DNA of 64,000 nt. It comes from an uncultured Allobosea sp. Its GTDB lineage: Bacteria; Pseudomonadota; Alphaproteobacteria; Rhizobiales; Beijerinckiaceae. The notes below the pieces were generated by a model that was given only the letters and a program-made list of their open reading frames with translations, was not told where the DNA came from and did no database searches. The stretch spans positions 40,261 to 104,260 of the forward strand of contig NZ_CAMFJF010000015.1 of NCBI RefSeq assembly GCF_945956895.1. The letters are read 5' to 3'. This document shows positions 8,068 to 17,417 of this stretch, in pieces. Position numbers and translations under genes: made by a program. The number at the start of each line of letters is the position of its first letter. The stretch's first letter is position 1.

Positions 8068-9533
8068 CCCGCCTCTCCGCCTCCACCCTCGCCGGCCTGC
8101 CGGCCTCGGTCCGCCGTCCGGCCTATGACCGCGCCGCGCTGAAAGCCGGCATCGTCCATCTCGGCCTCGGTGCCTTCGCCCGCGGCCATCTCGCCGAATA
8201 TACCGAGGACGCGCTGGAGAAGCGCTTCGGTGCGTGGGGCATTGTGGGCGCCAGCCTCCAGCGTCCCGACCAGCGCGACCGACTGAAGCCGCAGGACGGG
8301 CTCTACACCCTGCTCAAGCTCGCGCCGACCGGACCGGAACTGCGCGTCATCGGCTCGGTGCTTGATGTCCTCGTCGCGCCCGAAAGTCCTGCCGCTCTCA
8401 TCGCGAAGCTCACCGCGCCCGAGATCCGCATCGTCTCGCTCACCGTCACCGAGAAGGGCTATTGCCACGATCCCGCGACCGGCAGGCTCAAGGCCGATCA
8501 TCCCGACATCGTCCATGACCTCGCCAATCCCCATGCGCCGCGCTCCGCCGTCGGCATCCTCGTCGCCGGTCTGAAGGCGCGCCGCGATGCGGGCTTGGGA
8601 CCCTTCACCGCGCTCTGCTGCGACAACCTCCCGTCCAACGGCCATGTCCTGCGCGGCCTCGTCCGCGACTTCGCGGCGCTGACCGACGACAAGCTCGCCG
8701 CCTGGATCGAGGCCAACGGCGCCTTCCCGGCGACGATGGTCGACCGCATCGTCCCCGCCACGACCGATGCTGACATCGCCGAGGTGGCTCGCCTGACCGG
8801 ACGTGAGGATGCCGCGCCCGTCATCGGCGAGCCCTTCCGGCAATGGGCGATCGAGGATGTCTTCGCCGCCGGCCGCCCGGACTGGCATGAGGTTGGCGCC
8901 CAGATGGTCTCCGAGGTCGCGCCCTTCGAGTTCATGAAGCTCAGGATGCTGAACGGCGCGCATTCCTCACTCGCCTATCTCGGCTATCTCGCCGGCCACG
9001 AGACGGTGGCAGAGGCCAGCGGCGATCCCGTCCTTGCCCGCTTTCTGCAAGGCCTTTGGGCCGAGATCATTCCGACCGTACCGGCCCCGCAAGGTGTCGT
9101 GCTGGCGGATTACGCGAAGGCGCTGCTCGTCCGCTTCCAGAACCCGGCCATCCGCCACCGCACCTGGCAGATCGCCATGGACGGCTCGCAGAAGCTGCCG
9201 CAGCGCCTGCTCGGCACCATCCGCGAGCGGCTGAAGGCCGGCGGCGGAATCGACCATCTCGCGCTCGGCGTCGCCGCCTGGATGCGCTATGTCACCGGCA
9301 CCGACGAGAAGGGCGGCGCGATCGACGTCCGCGATCCGCTGGCCGCCGAACTCAAACGCCGCACGGAAGCTGCCGGGCGTGATGCGAGCGCGCTGGTCGC
9401 CGCGTTGACCGGGATCGAGGCGATCTTCGGGACCGATCTGCCGGGCGATGAGCGGTTCACGAAGCCGGTCACCGCCCGCCTCGCTGCGCTCTTCGACAAG
9501 GGCGCCAAGGCGGCGGCGGCGAGCCTGGGCTGA
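8064..9533 (+). CDS. uxuB: Mannitol dehydrogenase family protein, probable fructuronate reductase
   Basis: NAD-dependent polyol dehydrogenase of the mannitol/fructuronate/tagaturonate family, 489 aa. A Rossmann-like start (IVHLGLGAFARGH) is followed by SLTVTEKGYC, CCDNLPSNGHVL and PFEFMKLRMLNGAHSSLAYLGYL, which carries the conserved KxxxxNxxH catalytic pattern. It starts with GTG overlapping the uxaC stop (GTGA), so the pair is translationally coupled. The context makes fructuronate-to-mannonate reduction the likely reaction. Mannitol dehydrogenase is the alternative, because sequence alone does not separate these activities. Confidence 0.88.
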   Translation: MTRLSASTLAGLPASVRRPAYDRAALKAGIVHLGLGAFARGHLAEYTEDALEKRFGAWGIVGASLQRPDQRDRLKPQDGLYTLLKLAPTGPELRVIGSVLDVLVAPESPAALIAKLTAPEIRIVSLTVTEKGYCHDPATGRLKADHPDIVHDLANPHAPRSAVGILVAGLKARRDAGLGPFTALCCDNLPSNGHVLRGLVRDFAALTDDKLAAWIEANGAFPATMVDRIVPATTDADIAEVARLTGREDAAPVIGEPFRQWAIEDVFAAGRPDWHEVGAQMVSEVAPFEFMKLRMLNGAHSSLAYLGYLAGHETVAEASGDPVLARFLQGLWAEIIPTVPAPQGVVLADYAKALLVRFQNPAIRHRTWQIAMDGSQKLPQRLLGTIRERLKAGGGIDHLALGVAAWMRYVTGTDEKGGAIDVRDPLAAELKRRTEAAGRDASALVAALTGIEAIFGTDLPGDERFTKPVTARLAALFDKGAKAAAASLG

Positions 9534-9550
9534 TCGCTCGGCCGCCTTCC

Positions 9551-9750
9551 CTTCTCCCCTTGCGGGAGAAGGTGGCCCGGAGGGCCGGATGAGGGGCCGC
9601 GCTGCGCTATCCGTCATTGCGAGCGCAGCGAAGCAATCCAGGGGACGTCGAGCGCTACGTCCCCTGGATTGCTTCGTCGCTTCGCTCCTCGCAATGACGG
9701 GAAACGTCGCGCGACCCCTCACCCCAACCCTCTCCCGCAAGGGGAGAGGG
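9551..9750. repeat. Composite palindrome: family P2 with a P3 element nested inside
   Basis: Outer arms are two hairpins in inverse orientation (CTTCTCCCCTTGCGGGAGAA at the left, CTCTCCCGCAAGGGGAGAG at the right). Between them sits a complete P3 palindrome (9611-9700). The same nested arrangement recurs at 47558-47757. Confidence 0.85.
9611..9700. repeat. Palindromic element, family P3 (nested in P2)
   Basis: A 90-bp near-perfect inverted repeat. The outer ends are CCGTCATTGCGAG and CTCGCAATGACGG, and the inner arms are GAAGCAATCCAGGGGACGT and ACGTCCCCTGGATTGCTTC. Confidence 0.87.
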
Positions 9751-9815
9751 GGCCGGGCCCACATGTCCCTCCTCGGCCCTTGATCCGCATCGGCATCCCA
9801 CGCCACATAGGCGCG

Positions 9816-10643
9816 ATGCTTCGCGCGCTCACTCTTGCGGTCTCGCTCCTCACCGCCGCCACCGCCCTGGCGCAGGAGCCGCCGCGCATCGCCATCCCCA
9901 ATCTCTGGGACCCGCGTATCCGGCTCGACCGGCCGGAGCCCGGCCCGCCGCGCGTCGTGCGCTTCCTCGCCGATGACGATTACCCGCCCTTCCATTTCGC
10001 CGGGCCGGACGGGGCGCTGACCGGCTTCTCGGTCGAGCTCGCCCGCGCCGCCTGCGACAAGCTGGCCTGGACCTGCACGATCCAGCCACGCCGCTTCGAT
10101 ACGCTCGCCGACTCGCTGGCCGAGGGCCGGGGCGACGTGCTCGCGGCGGCGATGAACCTGACGCCCGCCCTGCGCGAGCGCTTCGCCGCAAGCCATCTCT
10201 ATTTTCGCGCCCCCGCCCGCTTCATGACCACGCGCGGCAACGCCCGGCCAGCGCTAGACGGCGCGACCCTGCTGGGACGCCGGGTCGCAGTCGTCTCCGG
10301 CACGGCCCATCAGGCCTTCCTCGAACAGCTCATGCCCTTCGTGCAGCGCCGCGAGAGCGCCAATCTCAATGCTGCGATCGCGGCGCTCCGCAGCGGCGAG
10401 GCGGAATATGTCTTCGGCGGCGGCGTGGCCCTGTCGCTGGCGCTCGCCGGCAGCGGCGGCGAGTTTGCCTTTTCGGGCGGCCCCTATCTGGAGAGCCGCT
10501 ATTTCGGCGAGGGCGTCGCCTTCCTGCTGCGCAAGGACGACCCTGCCCTGAAGCGCGCCATCGACTACGCGCTGCAAGGTCTCTGGGACGACGGAACCTA
10601 CGCCCGCCTCTATCTGCGCTTCTTCCCGGTCAGTCCGTATTGA
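9816..10643 (+). CDS. Transporter substrate-binding domain protein (family 3)
   Basis: Secreted solute-binding protein of the SBP_bac_3 family (275 aa), normally the periplasmic receptor of a polar amino-acid ABC importer. A Sec signal peptide (MLRALTLAVSLLTAATALAQ) precedes the lobe-1 motif FLADDDYPPFHFAGPDGALT, with GFSVELARAACDKL after it. Hinge and lobe-2 segments include GRRVAVVSGTAHQAFL and YFGEGVAFLLRKDD. The frame stays open upstream through the composite palindrome, but the signal peptide fixes the ATG at 9816. No permease or ATPase gene is adjacent, so it is an orphan receptor here; its ligand is unknown. Confidence 0.88.
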   Translation: MLRALTLAVSLLTAATALAQEPPRIAIPNLWDPRIRLDRPEPGPPRVVRFLADDDYPPFHFAGPDGALTGFSVELARAACDKLAWTCTIQPRRFDTLADSLAEGRGDVLAAAMNLTPALRERFAASHLYFRAPARFMTTRGNARPALDGATLLGRRVAVVSGTAHQAFLEQLMPFVQRRESANLNAAIAALRSGEAEYVFGGGVALSLALAGSGGEFAFSGGPYLESRYFGEGVAFLLRKDDPALKRAIDYALQGLWDDGTYARLYLRFFPVSPY

Positions 10644-10659
10644 GGCACGAAACCCCGCC

Positions 10660-10806
10660 GTCTTTCCGGGGCATTGCGCAGCAATGAGCCCGGAACCCAG
10701 AACCGATGCCGCCGATCGGAGAAACGAACCGAACGGCTGAGCCCTTGCGACCAGCAGCATCGGCTCTGGATTCCGGGCTCGGGTCTGCGGCCCGCCCCGG
10801 AATGAC
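10660..10806. repeat. Palindromic element, diverged P1-like
   Basis: Inverted arms GTCTTTCCGGGGC and GCCCCGGAATGAC, with inner GAGCCCGGAACCCAGA mirrored by TCTGGATTCCGGGCTC. It lies in the convergent gap between the binding protein and the M20 amidohydrolase. Confidence 0.75.
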
Positions 10807-10821
10807 GAGGAGGTAGCTGCT

Positions 10822-11973
10822 TTACGGCGCGTTGCTGGCCAGCGCCTGCTTGGCCACCGCCGCGAGCCAGCCGGAAGCCGCAGGCAGGATCGCGTCGTTG
10901 AAATCGTAGCGATCATTGTGCAAGGCGCCGCCGTTCACCGCGGGGCCATTGCCCATCCAGATGTAGCAGCCCGGGCGCTTTTCCAGGAAATAGGCGAAAT
11001 CCTCGCCGGTCGTGCTCGCTTTCATGTCGCGCCGGACGGGCAGCCCCGCGGCCTCGCCGGCGGCGGCGGCCATGTCCTCTTCCGCAGGCGTGTTGATCGT
11101 GGCGACGCCATAGTTGTATTCCACCGCCGCCGTCATCTCGAAGGTCGCGGCGATGTTCTCGGCAATGCCCTTGAGCCGCGCCAGCAAACGGTCGCGCACC
11201 GCCGGCACGAACGTGCGGAACGTGCCCTCGATGAAGACATTGGTCGGGATCTGGTTGGAGGCGAGCCCGCCATGCACCTGGCCGATCGAGACCACCGCCG
11301 ATTCCATCGGATCGACATTGCGCGAGACGATCGTCTGCAACGCCACGATGAGATGCCCCATCGCCACGATCGGGTCATGGGTCTGCTCGGGCAGGGCCGC
11401 GTGGCCGGCCTTGCCGGTCAGCGTGACCTTGAAGCGCCCGGCCTCCGACATCACCGGCCCGCGATGCACGGCGACGGTACCGGCCTCCAGCCCCGGCCAG
11501 TTATGCAGCGCGAAGACACGTTCCATCGGGAAGCGCTCCAGCACGCCGTCATCCAGCATCGCGAGCGCGCCGCCGGTTCCCTCCTCCGCCGGCTGGAAGA
11601 CGAACTGCACCGTGCCGCTCCAGCCCTCGTCGGCCTTGAGGAGCGCCGCCGCGCCCAGCAGCGAGGTGGTGTGGCCGTCATGGCCGCAGGCATGCATCAC
11701 ATTCGGCGTCTTCGACTTGTAAGCAACGTCGTTGACCTCCTGGATCGGCAGCGCGTCCATGTCCGCGCGCAGACCCACCGTGCGCTCGGACGATCCGCGC
11801 GTCAGCGTCGCGACCACGCCATAGCCACCGACATTGGCCACGAAGGGCACGCCGAGCTCGGTCAGCTTCTCCTGCACGAAAGCGCTGGTCAGCTTCTCGT
11901 GGCGCCCGAGTTCGGGATGGGCGTGGAGATGTCGTCGCCATGCGGTCAGCTTGTCGAGCAGGTCGCGGTCCAA
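10822..11973 (-). CDS. M20 family amidohydrolase (hippurate hydrolase/aminoacylase type)
   Basis: Zinc-dependent amidohydrolase of the M20D group, 383 aa, which typically hydrolyses N-acyl amino acids such as hippurate. Visible motifs are [14 protein letters not shown] at the N-terminus, [13 protein letters not shown], and the metal-binding [17 protein letters not shown]. The acidic [15 protein letters not shown], the dimerisation-domain segment [13 protein letters not shown] and the C-terminal [20 protein letters not shown] follow. The start is TTG at 11973 with AAAGGA 8-9 nt upstream. It is divergent from lysS. The true acyl substrate is unknown. Confidence 0.92.
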   Translation of the reverse strand: MDRDLLDKLTAWRRHLHAHPELGRHEKLTSAFVQEKLTELGVPFVANVGGYGVVATLTRGSSERTVGLRADMDALPIQEVNDVAYKSKTPNVMHACGHDGHTTSLLGAAALLKADEGWSGTVQFVFQPAEEGTGGALAMLDDGVLERFPMERVFALHNWPGLEAGTVAVHRGPVMSEAGRFKVTLTGKAGHAALPEQTHDPIVAMGHLIVALQTIVSRNVDPMESAVVSIGQVHGGLASNQIPTNVFIEGTFRTFVPAVRDRLLARLKGIAENIAATFEMTAAVEYNYGVATINTPAEEDMAAAAGEAAGLPVRRDMKASTTGEDFAYFLEKRPGCYIWMGNGPAVNGGALHNDRYDFNDAILPAASGWLAAVAKQALASNAP

Positions 11974-12112
11974 GGCGGCATCCTTTCAAGGCATCATCGA
12001 ACTGGAAAAAGACGAGGCAGACCCTATACGGTCATGCCGAGCCGGCAAGGCGCTTTGCGCGGGGGCCGCACCCTCGTTTGCCGCATTTCAACCGCCTTCT
12101 CGCATTGACGAC

Positions 12113-12135
12113 GGCCTTCGCAATCTGCGAAAGCC
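12113..12135. promoter_or_regulatory. Inverted repeat in the lysS upstream region
   Basis: GGCCTTCGCA, three bases, then TGCGAAAGCC: a 10-bp dyad with one mismatch, 53 bp before the lysS start and within the region shared with the divergent amidohydrolase gene. It could be an operator or a short RNA hairpin. No known site is matched. Confidence 0.35.
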
Positions 12136-12187
12136 GTTCTTCGCTTTTGCGATATGGCTTTTCACTCAGGAGAGGACACCGCCCCTC

Positions 12188-13897
12188 ATGCCCGCCTTCG
12201 ACGCAGCCCTCGTTGACGCCGCCCAGCGTTCGGCCGCCTGGCCGTTCGAGGAGGCGCGCAAGCTCGTGGCCCGCATCGAGAAATCCGGCAAGAAATCGGT
12301 GATCTTCGAAACCGGCTACGGCCCCTCGGGCCTGCCGCATATCGGCACTTTCGGCGAGGTCGCGCGCACCTCGATGGTCCGCCATGCCTTCCAGGTGCTG
12401 ACCGGCAACACCATCCCGACCCGGCTCGTCGCCTTCTCCGACGACATGGACGGCCTGCGCAAGGTGCCGGACAACGTGCCGAACAAGGAGCTGCTCGCCA
12501 ACAATCTCGGCAAGCCGCTGACCGAGGTGCCGGACCCGTTCGGCACGCATGACTCGTTCGGCCGCCACAACAATGCGCGGCTCTGCGCCTTCCTCGACAG
12601 CTTCGGCTTCGACTACGAGTTCAAGTCCTCGACCGACTCGTATCGCGCCGGCGAATTCGACGCGACACTGCTCAAGATGCTCGCGCGCTACGATGCCATG
12701 ATGAAGATCATGCTGCCGACTTTGCGCGAGGAGCGGGCCGCGACCTATTCGCCCTTCCTGCCGATCCACCCGAAGACGCGCGTCGTCATGCAGGTGCCGA
12801 TCGGCGAGGTCGATGTCGAGGCCGGCACCATCGCCTGGACCGATCCGGAGACCAAGGAGCGGTTCGTCACCCCGGTCACCGGCGGCAACGTCAAGCTGCA
12901 GTGGAAGCCCGACTGGGCGATGCGCTGGGTCGCGCTCGGCGTCGATTACGAGATGGCCGGCAAGGACCTGATCGACTCGGTCAAGGTCTCCTCGCAGATC
13001 GCCCGCGCGCTCGACGGCACACCGCCGGAAGGCTTCAACTACGAGCTCTTCCTCGACGAGCAGGGCCAGAAGATCTCGAAGTCGAAGGGCAACGGCCTGA
13101 CCATCGAGGAATGGCTGACCTATGGCCCGCCGGAGAGCCTGGCGCTCTACATGTTCCAGCGCCCGCGCGAGGCCAAGAAGCTGCATTTCGACGTGATCCC
13201 GCGCGCGGTCGACGAGTATCTCCAGTTCCTCGGCGGCTACGAGAAGCAGGACTGGAAGAACCGCCTCGGCAACCCGGTCTGGCACATCCACAACGGCAAC
13301 CCGCCGGCGCCGGAGGTGATCGCCTCGGGCGAGGGCGACAACGCGGTCAGGACGCAGGTCACCTTCGGCCTGCTGATGAACCTCGTCGCCGTCGCCAATT
13401 CCGAGGACAAGGCCGTGCTCTGGGGCTTCCTCCAGCGCTATGCGCCCGGCATGTCGCCGGACACCCATCCGCGCCTCGATGCGCTGGTCGGCTACGCGAT
13501 CGCCTATTTCCGCGATTTCGTGAAGCCGGCGAAGAGCTACCGCCCGGCCGACGAGGTCGAGCGCGACGCCTTCACCAAGCTCGACACGGCGCTAGCGGCC
13601 CTGCCGGCCGATCCGACGCCCGAGATGGTGCAGGACACGGCGCTCGACGTCGCCCGTGCCATCCCGCGCTACCAGAACCTCACCGCCAAGAACGCGACGC
13701 CGGAGCGGCCGGGCGTCTCCGGCGACTGGTGGAAGGCAATCTACCAGGTGATGTTCGGCGAGGATCAGGGCCCGCGCTTCGGCTCCTTCGCCGCGATCTA
13801 CGGCCTGCCCAATACCCGCGCCCTGATCGCCAAGGCGCTGGCCGGCGACCTGGTCAAGGAACACGCCGCATTCCTCGCGGCGCGCAAAGCCGACTGA
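12188..13897 (+). CDS. lysS: Lysine--tRNA ligase, class I
   Basis: Charges tRNA-Lys with lysine. This is the archaeal-type class I enzyme found in alphaproteobacteria rather than the class II LysS of enterics. The 569-aa protein has the class I signature as HIGTF (H51) within [16 protein letters not shown] and the second signature as KISKS (K295-S299). The typical class I lysyl segment [20 protein letters not shown] is present. The frame is open far upstream, but [20 protein letters not shown] is the family start. A Shine-Dalgarno AGGAGAGG lies about 12 nt before it. Confidence 0.96.
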   Translation: MPAFDAALVDAAQRSAAWPFEEARKLVARIEKSGKKSVIFETGYGPSGLPHIGTFGEVARTSMVRHAFQVLTGNTIPTRLVAFSDDMDGLRKVPDNVPNKELLANNLGKPLTEVPDPFGTHDSFGRHNNARLCAFLDSFGFDYEFKSSTDSYRAGEFDATLLKMLARYDAMMKIMLPTLREERAATYSPFLPIHPKTRVVMQVPIGEVDVEAGTIAWTDPETKERFVTPVTGGNVKLQWKPDWAMRWVALGVDYEMAGKDLIDSVKVSSQIARALDGTPPEGFNYELFLDEQGQKISKSKGNGLTIEEWLTYGPPESLALYMFQRPREAKKLHFDVIPRAVDEYLQFLGGYEKQDWKNRLGNPVWHIHNGNPPAPEVIASGEGDNAVRTQVTFGLLMNLVAVANSEDKAVLWGFLQRYAPGMSPDTHPRLDALVGYAIAYFRDFVKPAKSYRPADEVERDAFTKLDTALAALPADPTPEMVQDTALDVARAIPRYQNLTAKNATPERPGVSGDWWKAIYQVMFGEDQGPRFGSFAAIYGLPNTRALIAKALAGDLVKEHAAFLAARKAD

Positions 13898-13916
13898 CGA
13901 GCCGACGGAGCCTGCC

Positions 13917-15302
13917 ATGCCCCTTCCCGACGACGCGCTCGCGGCGCTGGCGGAGGTGGTCGGCTCCGGCGGCCTGCGCAGCGGCGAGGCGATCCCCGCC
14001 CGCAACCGCAAAGACGCCTCCGACACGCCGGAAGGCCTCCCGGCGCTCCTCGTCGCCCCGCGGACGACCGAGGAGGTCGCCGCAGTGCTGGCGATCTGCG
14101 CGCGGCATGCGCTGCCTGTCGTCGTCCAGGGTGGCATGACCGGGCTTGCCGGCGGCGCCACGCCGCAGGCGGGCGAGGTCGCGCTCTCGCTCGAACGCAT
14201 GACCGGCGTCGAGGAGATCGATCCGGTGGCGCGGACGATGACCGTGCTCGCCGGCACGCCGCTCGCGGTCGTGCAGGAGAAGGCGGCGGAAGCCGGCTTC
14301 CTCTACGGCGTCGATCTCGGTGCGCGCGGGACCTGCACCATCGGCGGCAATGTCGCGACCAATGCCGGCGGCGTGCAGGTGCTGCGCTACGGCATGACCC
14401 GCCGCAACGTGTTCGGCCTCGAAGCGGTGATGGCCGATGGCCGTATCGTCAGCCATCTCAAGAAGGTGGTGAAGAACAATGCCGGCTATGACTGGACGCA
14501 GCTCTTCATCGGCAGCGAGGGCACGCTCGGCGTCGTCACCCGCGTGCTACTCGCCTTGCAGCCGGCGGTCAACGGCACGCAGACCGCGCTCTGCGCCGCC
14601 GGCAGTGTCGGCAACGCGCTCGCGGCGCTCAACCGTCTCGAAGCCCGGCTCGGCGGCGGTCTGCTCGCCTTCGAGGCAATGTGGTCGGAATACATGAAGG
14701 CCGCGACCGAGCAGAGCGGCCTGCCCGTTCCCTTTGCCGCAGAGCCCGAACTCGTGCTCGTCATCGAGGCCGCGATGGGGCCAAGCAGCACCGGCGAGGA
14801 AAGCTTCGCGGAAGCGCTTGCCGAGTTGGCGGAGGAAGGTCTGCTGGACGATGCCCTGATCGCGCAATCCGGCCGCGACCGGCAGCGCTTCTGGGCCTAT
14901 CGCGAGGCGAATTACGAGTTCTACCGCGACCTGCCGCCCGGCATCCATTTCGACGTCAGCATTCCCCTGGGATCGATGGCAGATGCCGTTGCGCTGCTGC
15001 GCCAGAGGGTCAAGGCCCGCAGTGGCACGGCCTTCCCGATCGTCTTCGGCCACCTCGCCGACAGCAACCTGCACCTCTCGCTCCATGACGAGACGGGGGA
15101 CTTCTCCGGCTTCGCCGAGATCGTCTACGAGCTGGTCCGCGAGAAGCAGGGCAGCATCTCGGCCGAGCACGGCGTCGGCATTCTCAAGAGACCTTATCTC
15201 GGCATGAGCCGCTCGGAAGCCGAGCTCGCGCTGATGACATCGCTGAAGCGGACGCTCGACCCCGGCAACATCCTCAATCGCGGGCGCATCCTGCCAGCCT
15301 GA
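13917..15302 (+). CDS. FAD-binding oxidoreductase (GlcD / D-2-hydroxyacid dehydrogenase type)
   Basis: FAD-linked oxidase of the GlcD/D-lactate dehydrogenase group, 461 aa. The N-terminal PCMH-type FAD domain (about residues 35-215) carries PVVVQGGMTGLAGGATP, VDLGARGTCTIGGNVATNAG and QLFIGSEGTLGVVTRVLL. The C-terminal oxidase domain has VFGHLADSNLHLSLHDET and EHGVGILKRPYL and ends in LDPGNILNRGRILP. A GGAG 7 nt upstream supports the ATG. It follows lysS by 19 bp, probably in the same transcript. The substrate, some D-2-hydroxy acid, is inferred from the family. Confidence 0.9.
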   Translation: MPLPDDALAALAEVVGSGGLRSGEAIPARNRKDASDTPEGLPALLVAPRTTEEVAAVLAICARHALPVVVQGGMTGLAGGATPQAGEVALSLERMTGVEEIDPVARTMTVLAGTPLAVVQEKAAEAGFLYGVDLGARGTCTIGGNVATNAGGVQVLRYGMTRRNVFGLEAVMADGRIVSHLKKVVKNNAGYDWTQLFIGSEGTLGVVTRVLLALQPAVNGTQTALCAAGSVGNALAALNRLEARLGGGLLAFEAMWSEYMKAATEQSGLPVPFAAEPELVLVIEAAMGPSSTGEESFAEALAELAEEGLLDDALIAQSGRDRQRFWAYREANYEFYRDLPPGIHFDVSIPLGSMADAVALLRQRVKARSGTAFPIVFGHLADSNLHLSLHDETGDFSGFAEIVYELVREKQGSISAEHGVGILKRPYLGMSRSEAELALMTSLKRTLDPGNILNRGRILPA

Positions 15303-15372
15303 GCGCTGGCGATCGGCTATGGCGCCGGGCCTTTGGCTATGCCAGACTCCCGGACCGTCACGGAGCCCGGGG

Positions 15373-16074
15373 ATGCGGTGCATGATCGACGAGATGACGC
15401 CTGACCAAGCCATCGAGCGCGCCATCCGTGCGCGCCGCGCGATCCGCGCCTTCCTGCACGACCCGGTCGACCCAGCCCTTATCCGCCACCTGATCGATCT
15501 CGCCGCGCAGGCGCCCTCAGGCACCAACATGCAGCCCTGGAAGCTCCGGTTGATCGGCACGCAGTCTCGTGCCCGCCTCGAAACCGCACTGCTCACGGCG
15601 CTCGATGCCGGCGAGCGCCCCGGCGTCGAGGAGTACCGCTATTACCCCGCGCAGTTCCGCGAGCCCTATCTGGCGCGCCGCCGCAAGGTCGGCTGGGACC
15701 TCTATGGCCTCTTGGGCGTGGTGAGAGGCGATACCGAGGGCATGAAGCGCCAGACCGCCGCGAACCTGCGCTTCTTCGATGCGCCGGTCGCGTTGATGCT
15801 GAACATCGACCGCGATCTGGAGATCGGCTCCTGGCTCGATCTCGGCATGTTCATCCAGACCCTGCTGATCGCCGCCCAGGGCCATGGCCTCGATTCCTGC
15901 CCGCAGGCGATCTTCGCGCAGTTCCACCCGATCGTGCGGCGCGAGCTCGCGATCCCCGAGGACGAGGTCGTGGTCTGTGGCATCGCCATCGGCAAGGCCG
16001 ATCCCGATGCCCCGGCCAACCGCCTCGTGCCCGAGCGCGAGCCGGTCGAGGGCTTCACCACCTGGCTGGATTAG
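15373..16074 (+). CDS. Nitroreductase family protein
   Basis: FMN-dependent nitroreductase-fold oxidoreductase, about 233 aa. It shows the phosphate-binding arginines of the family (RARRAIRAF), AAQAPSGTNMQPWKLRLI, a middle segment GSWLDLGMFIQTLLIAAQGHGLDSCPQ that forms the dimer/FMN face, and a C-terminal VVCGIAIGKADPDAPANR. Start choice: the ATG at 15373 has GGAG 7 nt upstream, while ATGs at 15382 and 15394 are possible internal starts. The natural substrate cannot be inferred. Confidence 0.9.
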   Translation: MRCMIDEMTPDQAIERAIRARRAIRAFLHDPVDPALIRHLIDLAAQAPSGTNMQPWKLRLIGTQSRARLETALLTALDAGERPGVEEYRYYPAQFREPYLARRRKVGWDLYGLLGVVRGDTEGMKRQTAANLRFFDAPVALMLNIDRDLEIGSWLDLGMFIQTLLIAAQGHGLDSCPQAIFAQFHPIVRRELAIPEDEVVVCGIAIGKADPDAPANRLVPEREPVEGFTTWLD

Positions 16075-16080
16075 CTCACC

Positions 16081-16172
16081 GTCATGGTCGGGCTTGTCCC
16101 GACCATCCACGTCTCCATGGATGCCGTGCGGTGTTCGAGACGTGGATGCGCGCCACAAGGGCGAGCATGACG
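16081..16172. repeat. Palindromic element, family P4
   Basis: Ends GTCATGGTCGGGC and GCGAGCATGAC, with inner arms ACCATCCACGTCT and GAGACGTGGATG. It fills the convergent gap between the nitroreductase and DUF808 genes. Other copies: 34991-35086 and, in the opposite orientation, 36907-36997. Confidence 0.82.
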
Positions 16173-16174
16173 CC

Positions 16175-17245
16175 TTATGAACCACGCCCGCCATCAGGCA
16201 AGGGCTTCCCGGCATCCTTCCGGAACAGCTTCACCACCGGCCCGACCAGCCAGTGCATCGCGACGATGGTGAGACCGCCGACGACCACTCCGAACACGGC
16301 CGCCAGCACCGCCCCGGCCAGCCATTCACCGGCACCCGAGAGCGCTGCCGGCAGCGCGCGCCCTGCCGCGACCGCGAGACCATGCACGCCATGGCCGAGA
16401 CCGGCGAGGCCATATTCTTCCAGCCCATGGATGATGATGCCGCCGCCGACCCAGAGCATCGCCGCCGTGCCGACCACACCGAGCAGGTTCAGGAAATGCG
16501 GCATGGCGACGACGAGGCCGCGCCCGAAGGGCTGCGTCATCCAGGACAGCGCGTGGTCGAGTGCTCCCGCCTCGCCCAGCTCCAGCCGGCGCAAGCCGAG
16601 CAGGCTCGCCGCCGGCCGCGGGTTGGCGGCGAGCGCGACGCCGACATCGTCCGCCTTCACGATCAGCGCGACGACGCCGTAGACCGCGGCGGTGATACCG
16701 ATGCCGACGATGGCGAGCACTGCAGCCTTCATCCAGAAGGACTGGCCGGAGACGCCGGCCAGCGTGATCGCCATGATCTCGGCAGAGAGGATGAAATCCG
16801 TCTTCACCGCGCCAGCGATCTTCTGTTGTTCGAGCGCCGCCGGATCTCCGGTCGCTTCGCTCGCCTGGCCCTCGCCATGGGCGCCATGCGGCATGACCAG
16901 CTCCATGAGCTTCTCGGCGCCCTCGAAGCAGAGGAAGATGCCGCCCGCCATCAGGAGCGGCGTGATCGCCCAGGGAGCAACCAGCGCCAGCACGAGCGCG
17001 CCCGGCAGCAGGATGAGCAGCTTGTTGCGCAGTGAGCCCATTGCGATCCGCCAGATGATCGGCAGTTCGCGCGCCGCTGCGAAGCCGACGGCATAGCGCG
17101 GCGTCACCGCCGCGTCGTCGATGACGACGCCCGCAGCCTTGGCTCCGGCCTTGCCGGCCTGCGCCACGACATCGTCAACGGAGGACGCCGCGATCTTGGC
17201 GATGCCGGCAACGTCGTCCAGCAGCGCAAACAAACCCGAAGCCAA
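16175..17245 (-). CDS. DUF808 (YedI-like) inner membrane protein
   Basis: A 356-aa polytopic membrane protein of the DUF808/YedI family. The diagnostic N-terminus MASGLFALLDDVAGIAKIAA is followed by the conserved DDAAVTPRYAVGF and ELPIIWRIAMGSLRNKL stretches. About eight hydrophobic segments follow, including WAITPLLMAGGIFLCFEGAEK. No activity is established for the family. The C-terminal tail ends within 3 bp of a P4 palindrome. It is probably monocistronic. Confidence 0.9.
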   Translation of the reverse strand: MASGLFALLDDVAGIAKIAASSVDDVVAQAGKAGAKAAGVVIDDAAVTPRYAVGFAAARELPIIWRIAMGSLRNKLLILLPGALVLALVAPWAITPLLMAGGIFLCFEGAEKLMELVMPHGAHGEGQASEATGDPAALEQQKIAGAVKTDFILSAEIMAITLAGVSGQSFWMKAAVLAIVGIGITAAVYGVVALIVKADDVGVALAANPRPAASLLGLRRLELGEAGALDHALSWMTQPFGRGLVVAMPHFLNLLGVVGTAAMLWVGGGIIIHGLEEYGLAGLGHGVHGLAVAAGRALPAALSGAGEWLAGAVLAAVFGVVVGGLTIVAMHWLVGPVVKLFRKDAGKPLPDGGRGS

Positions 17246-17302
17246 GCGGGTCTCCTCGGAAGATTATCGGATCGGGCGAGGATAAAGCGGTTTCCACCTG
17301 CC

Positions 17303-17404
17303 GTCATTCTCGGGCGGAGCAAAGCGGAGACCCGAGAATCTCAGGCAGAAGAAGGCGCCAGAACCCCTTCCGGCAAGAGATGCTCGGGTCAAGCCCGAGC
17401 ACGA
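17303..17404. repeat. Palindromic element, family P5
   Basis: Arms GTCATTCTCGGGC at the left and AAGCCCGAGCACGAC at the right, with internal CCCGAGAATCTC mirrored by AGATGCTCGGG. It lies between the DUF808 start and the stop of the beta-oxidation gene. Other copies: 41877-41971 and 44577-44651. Confidence 0.8.
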
Positions 17405-17417
17405 CGAACCGATCCGG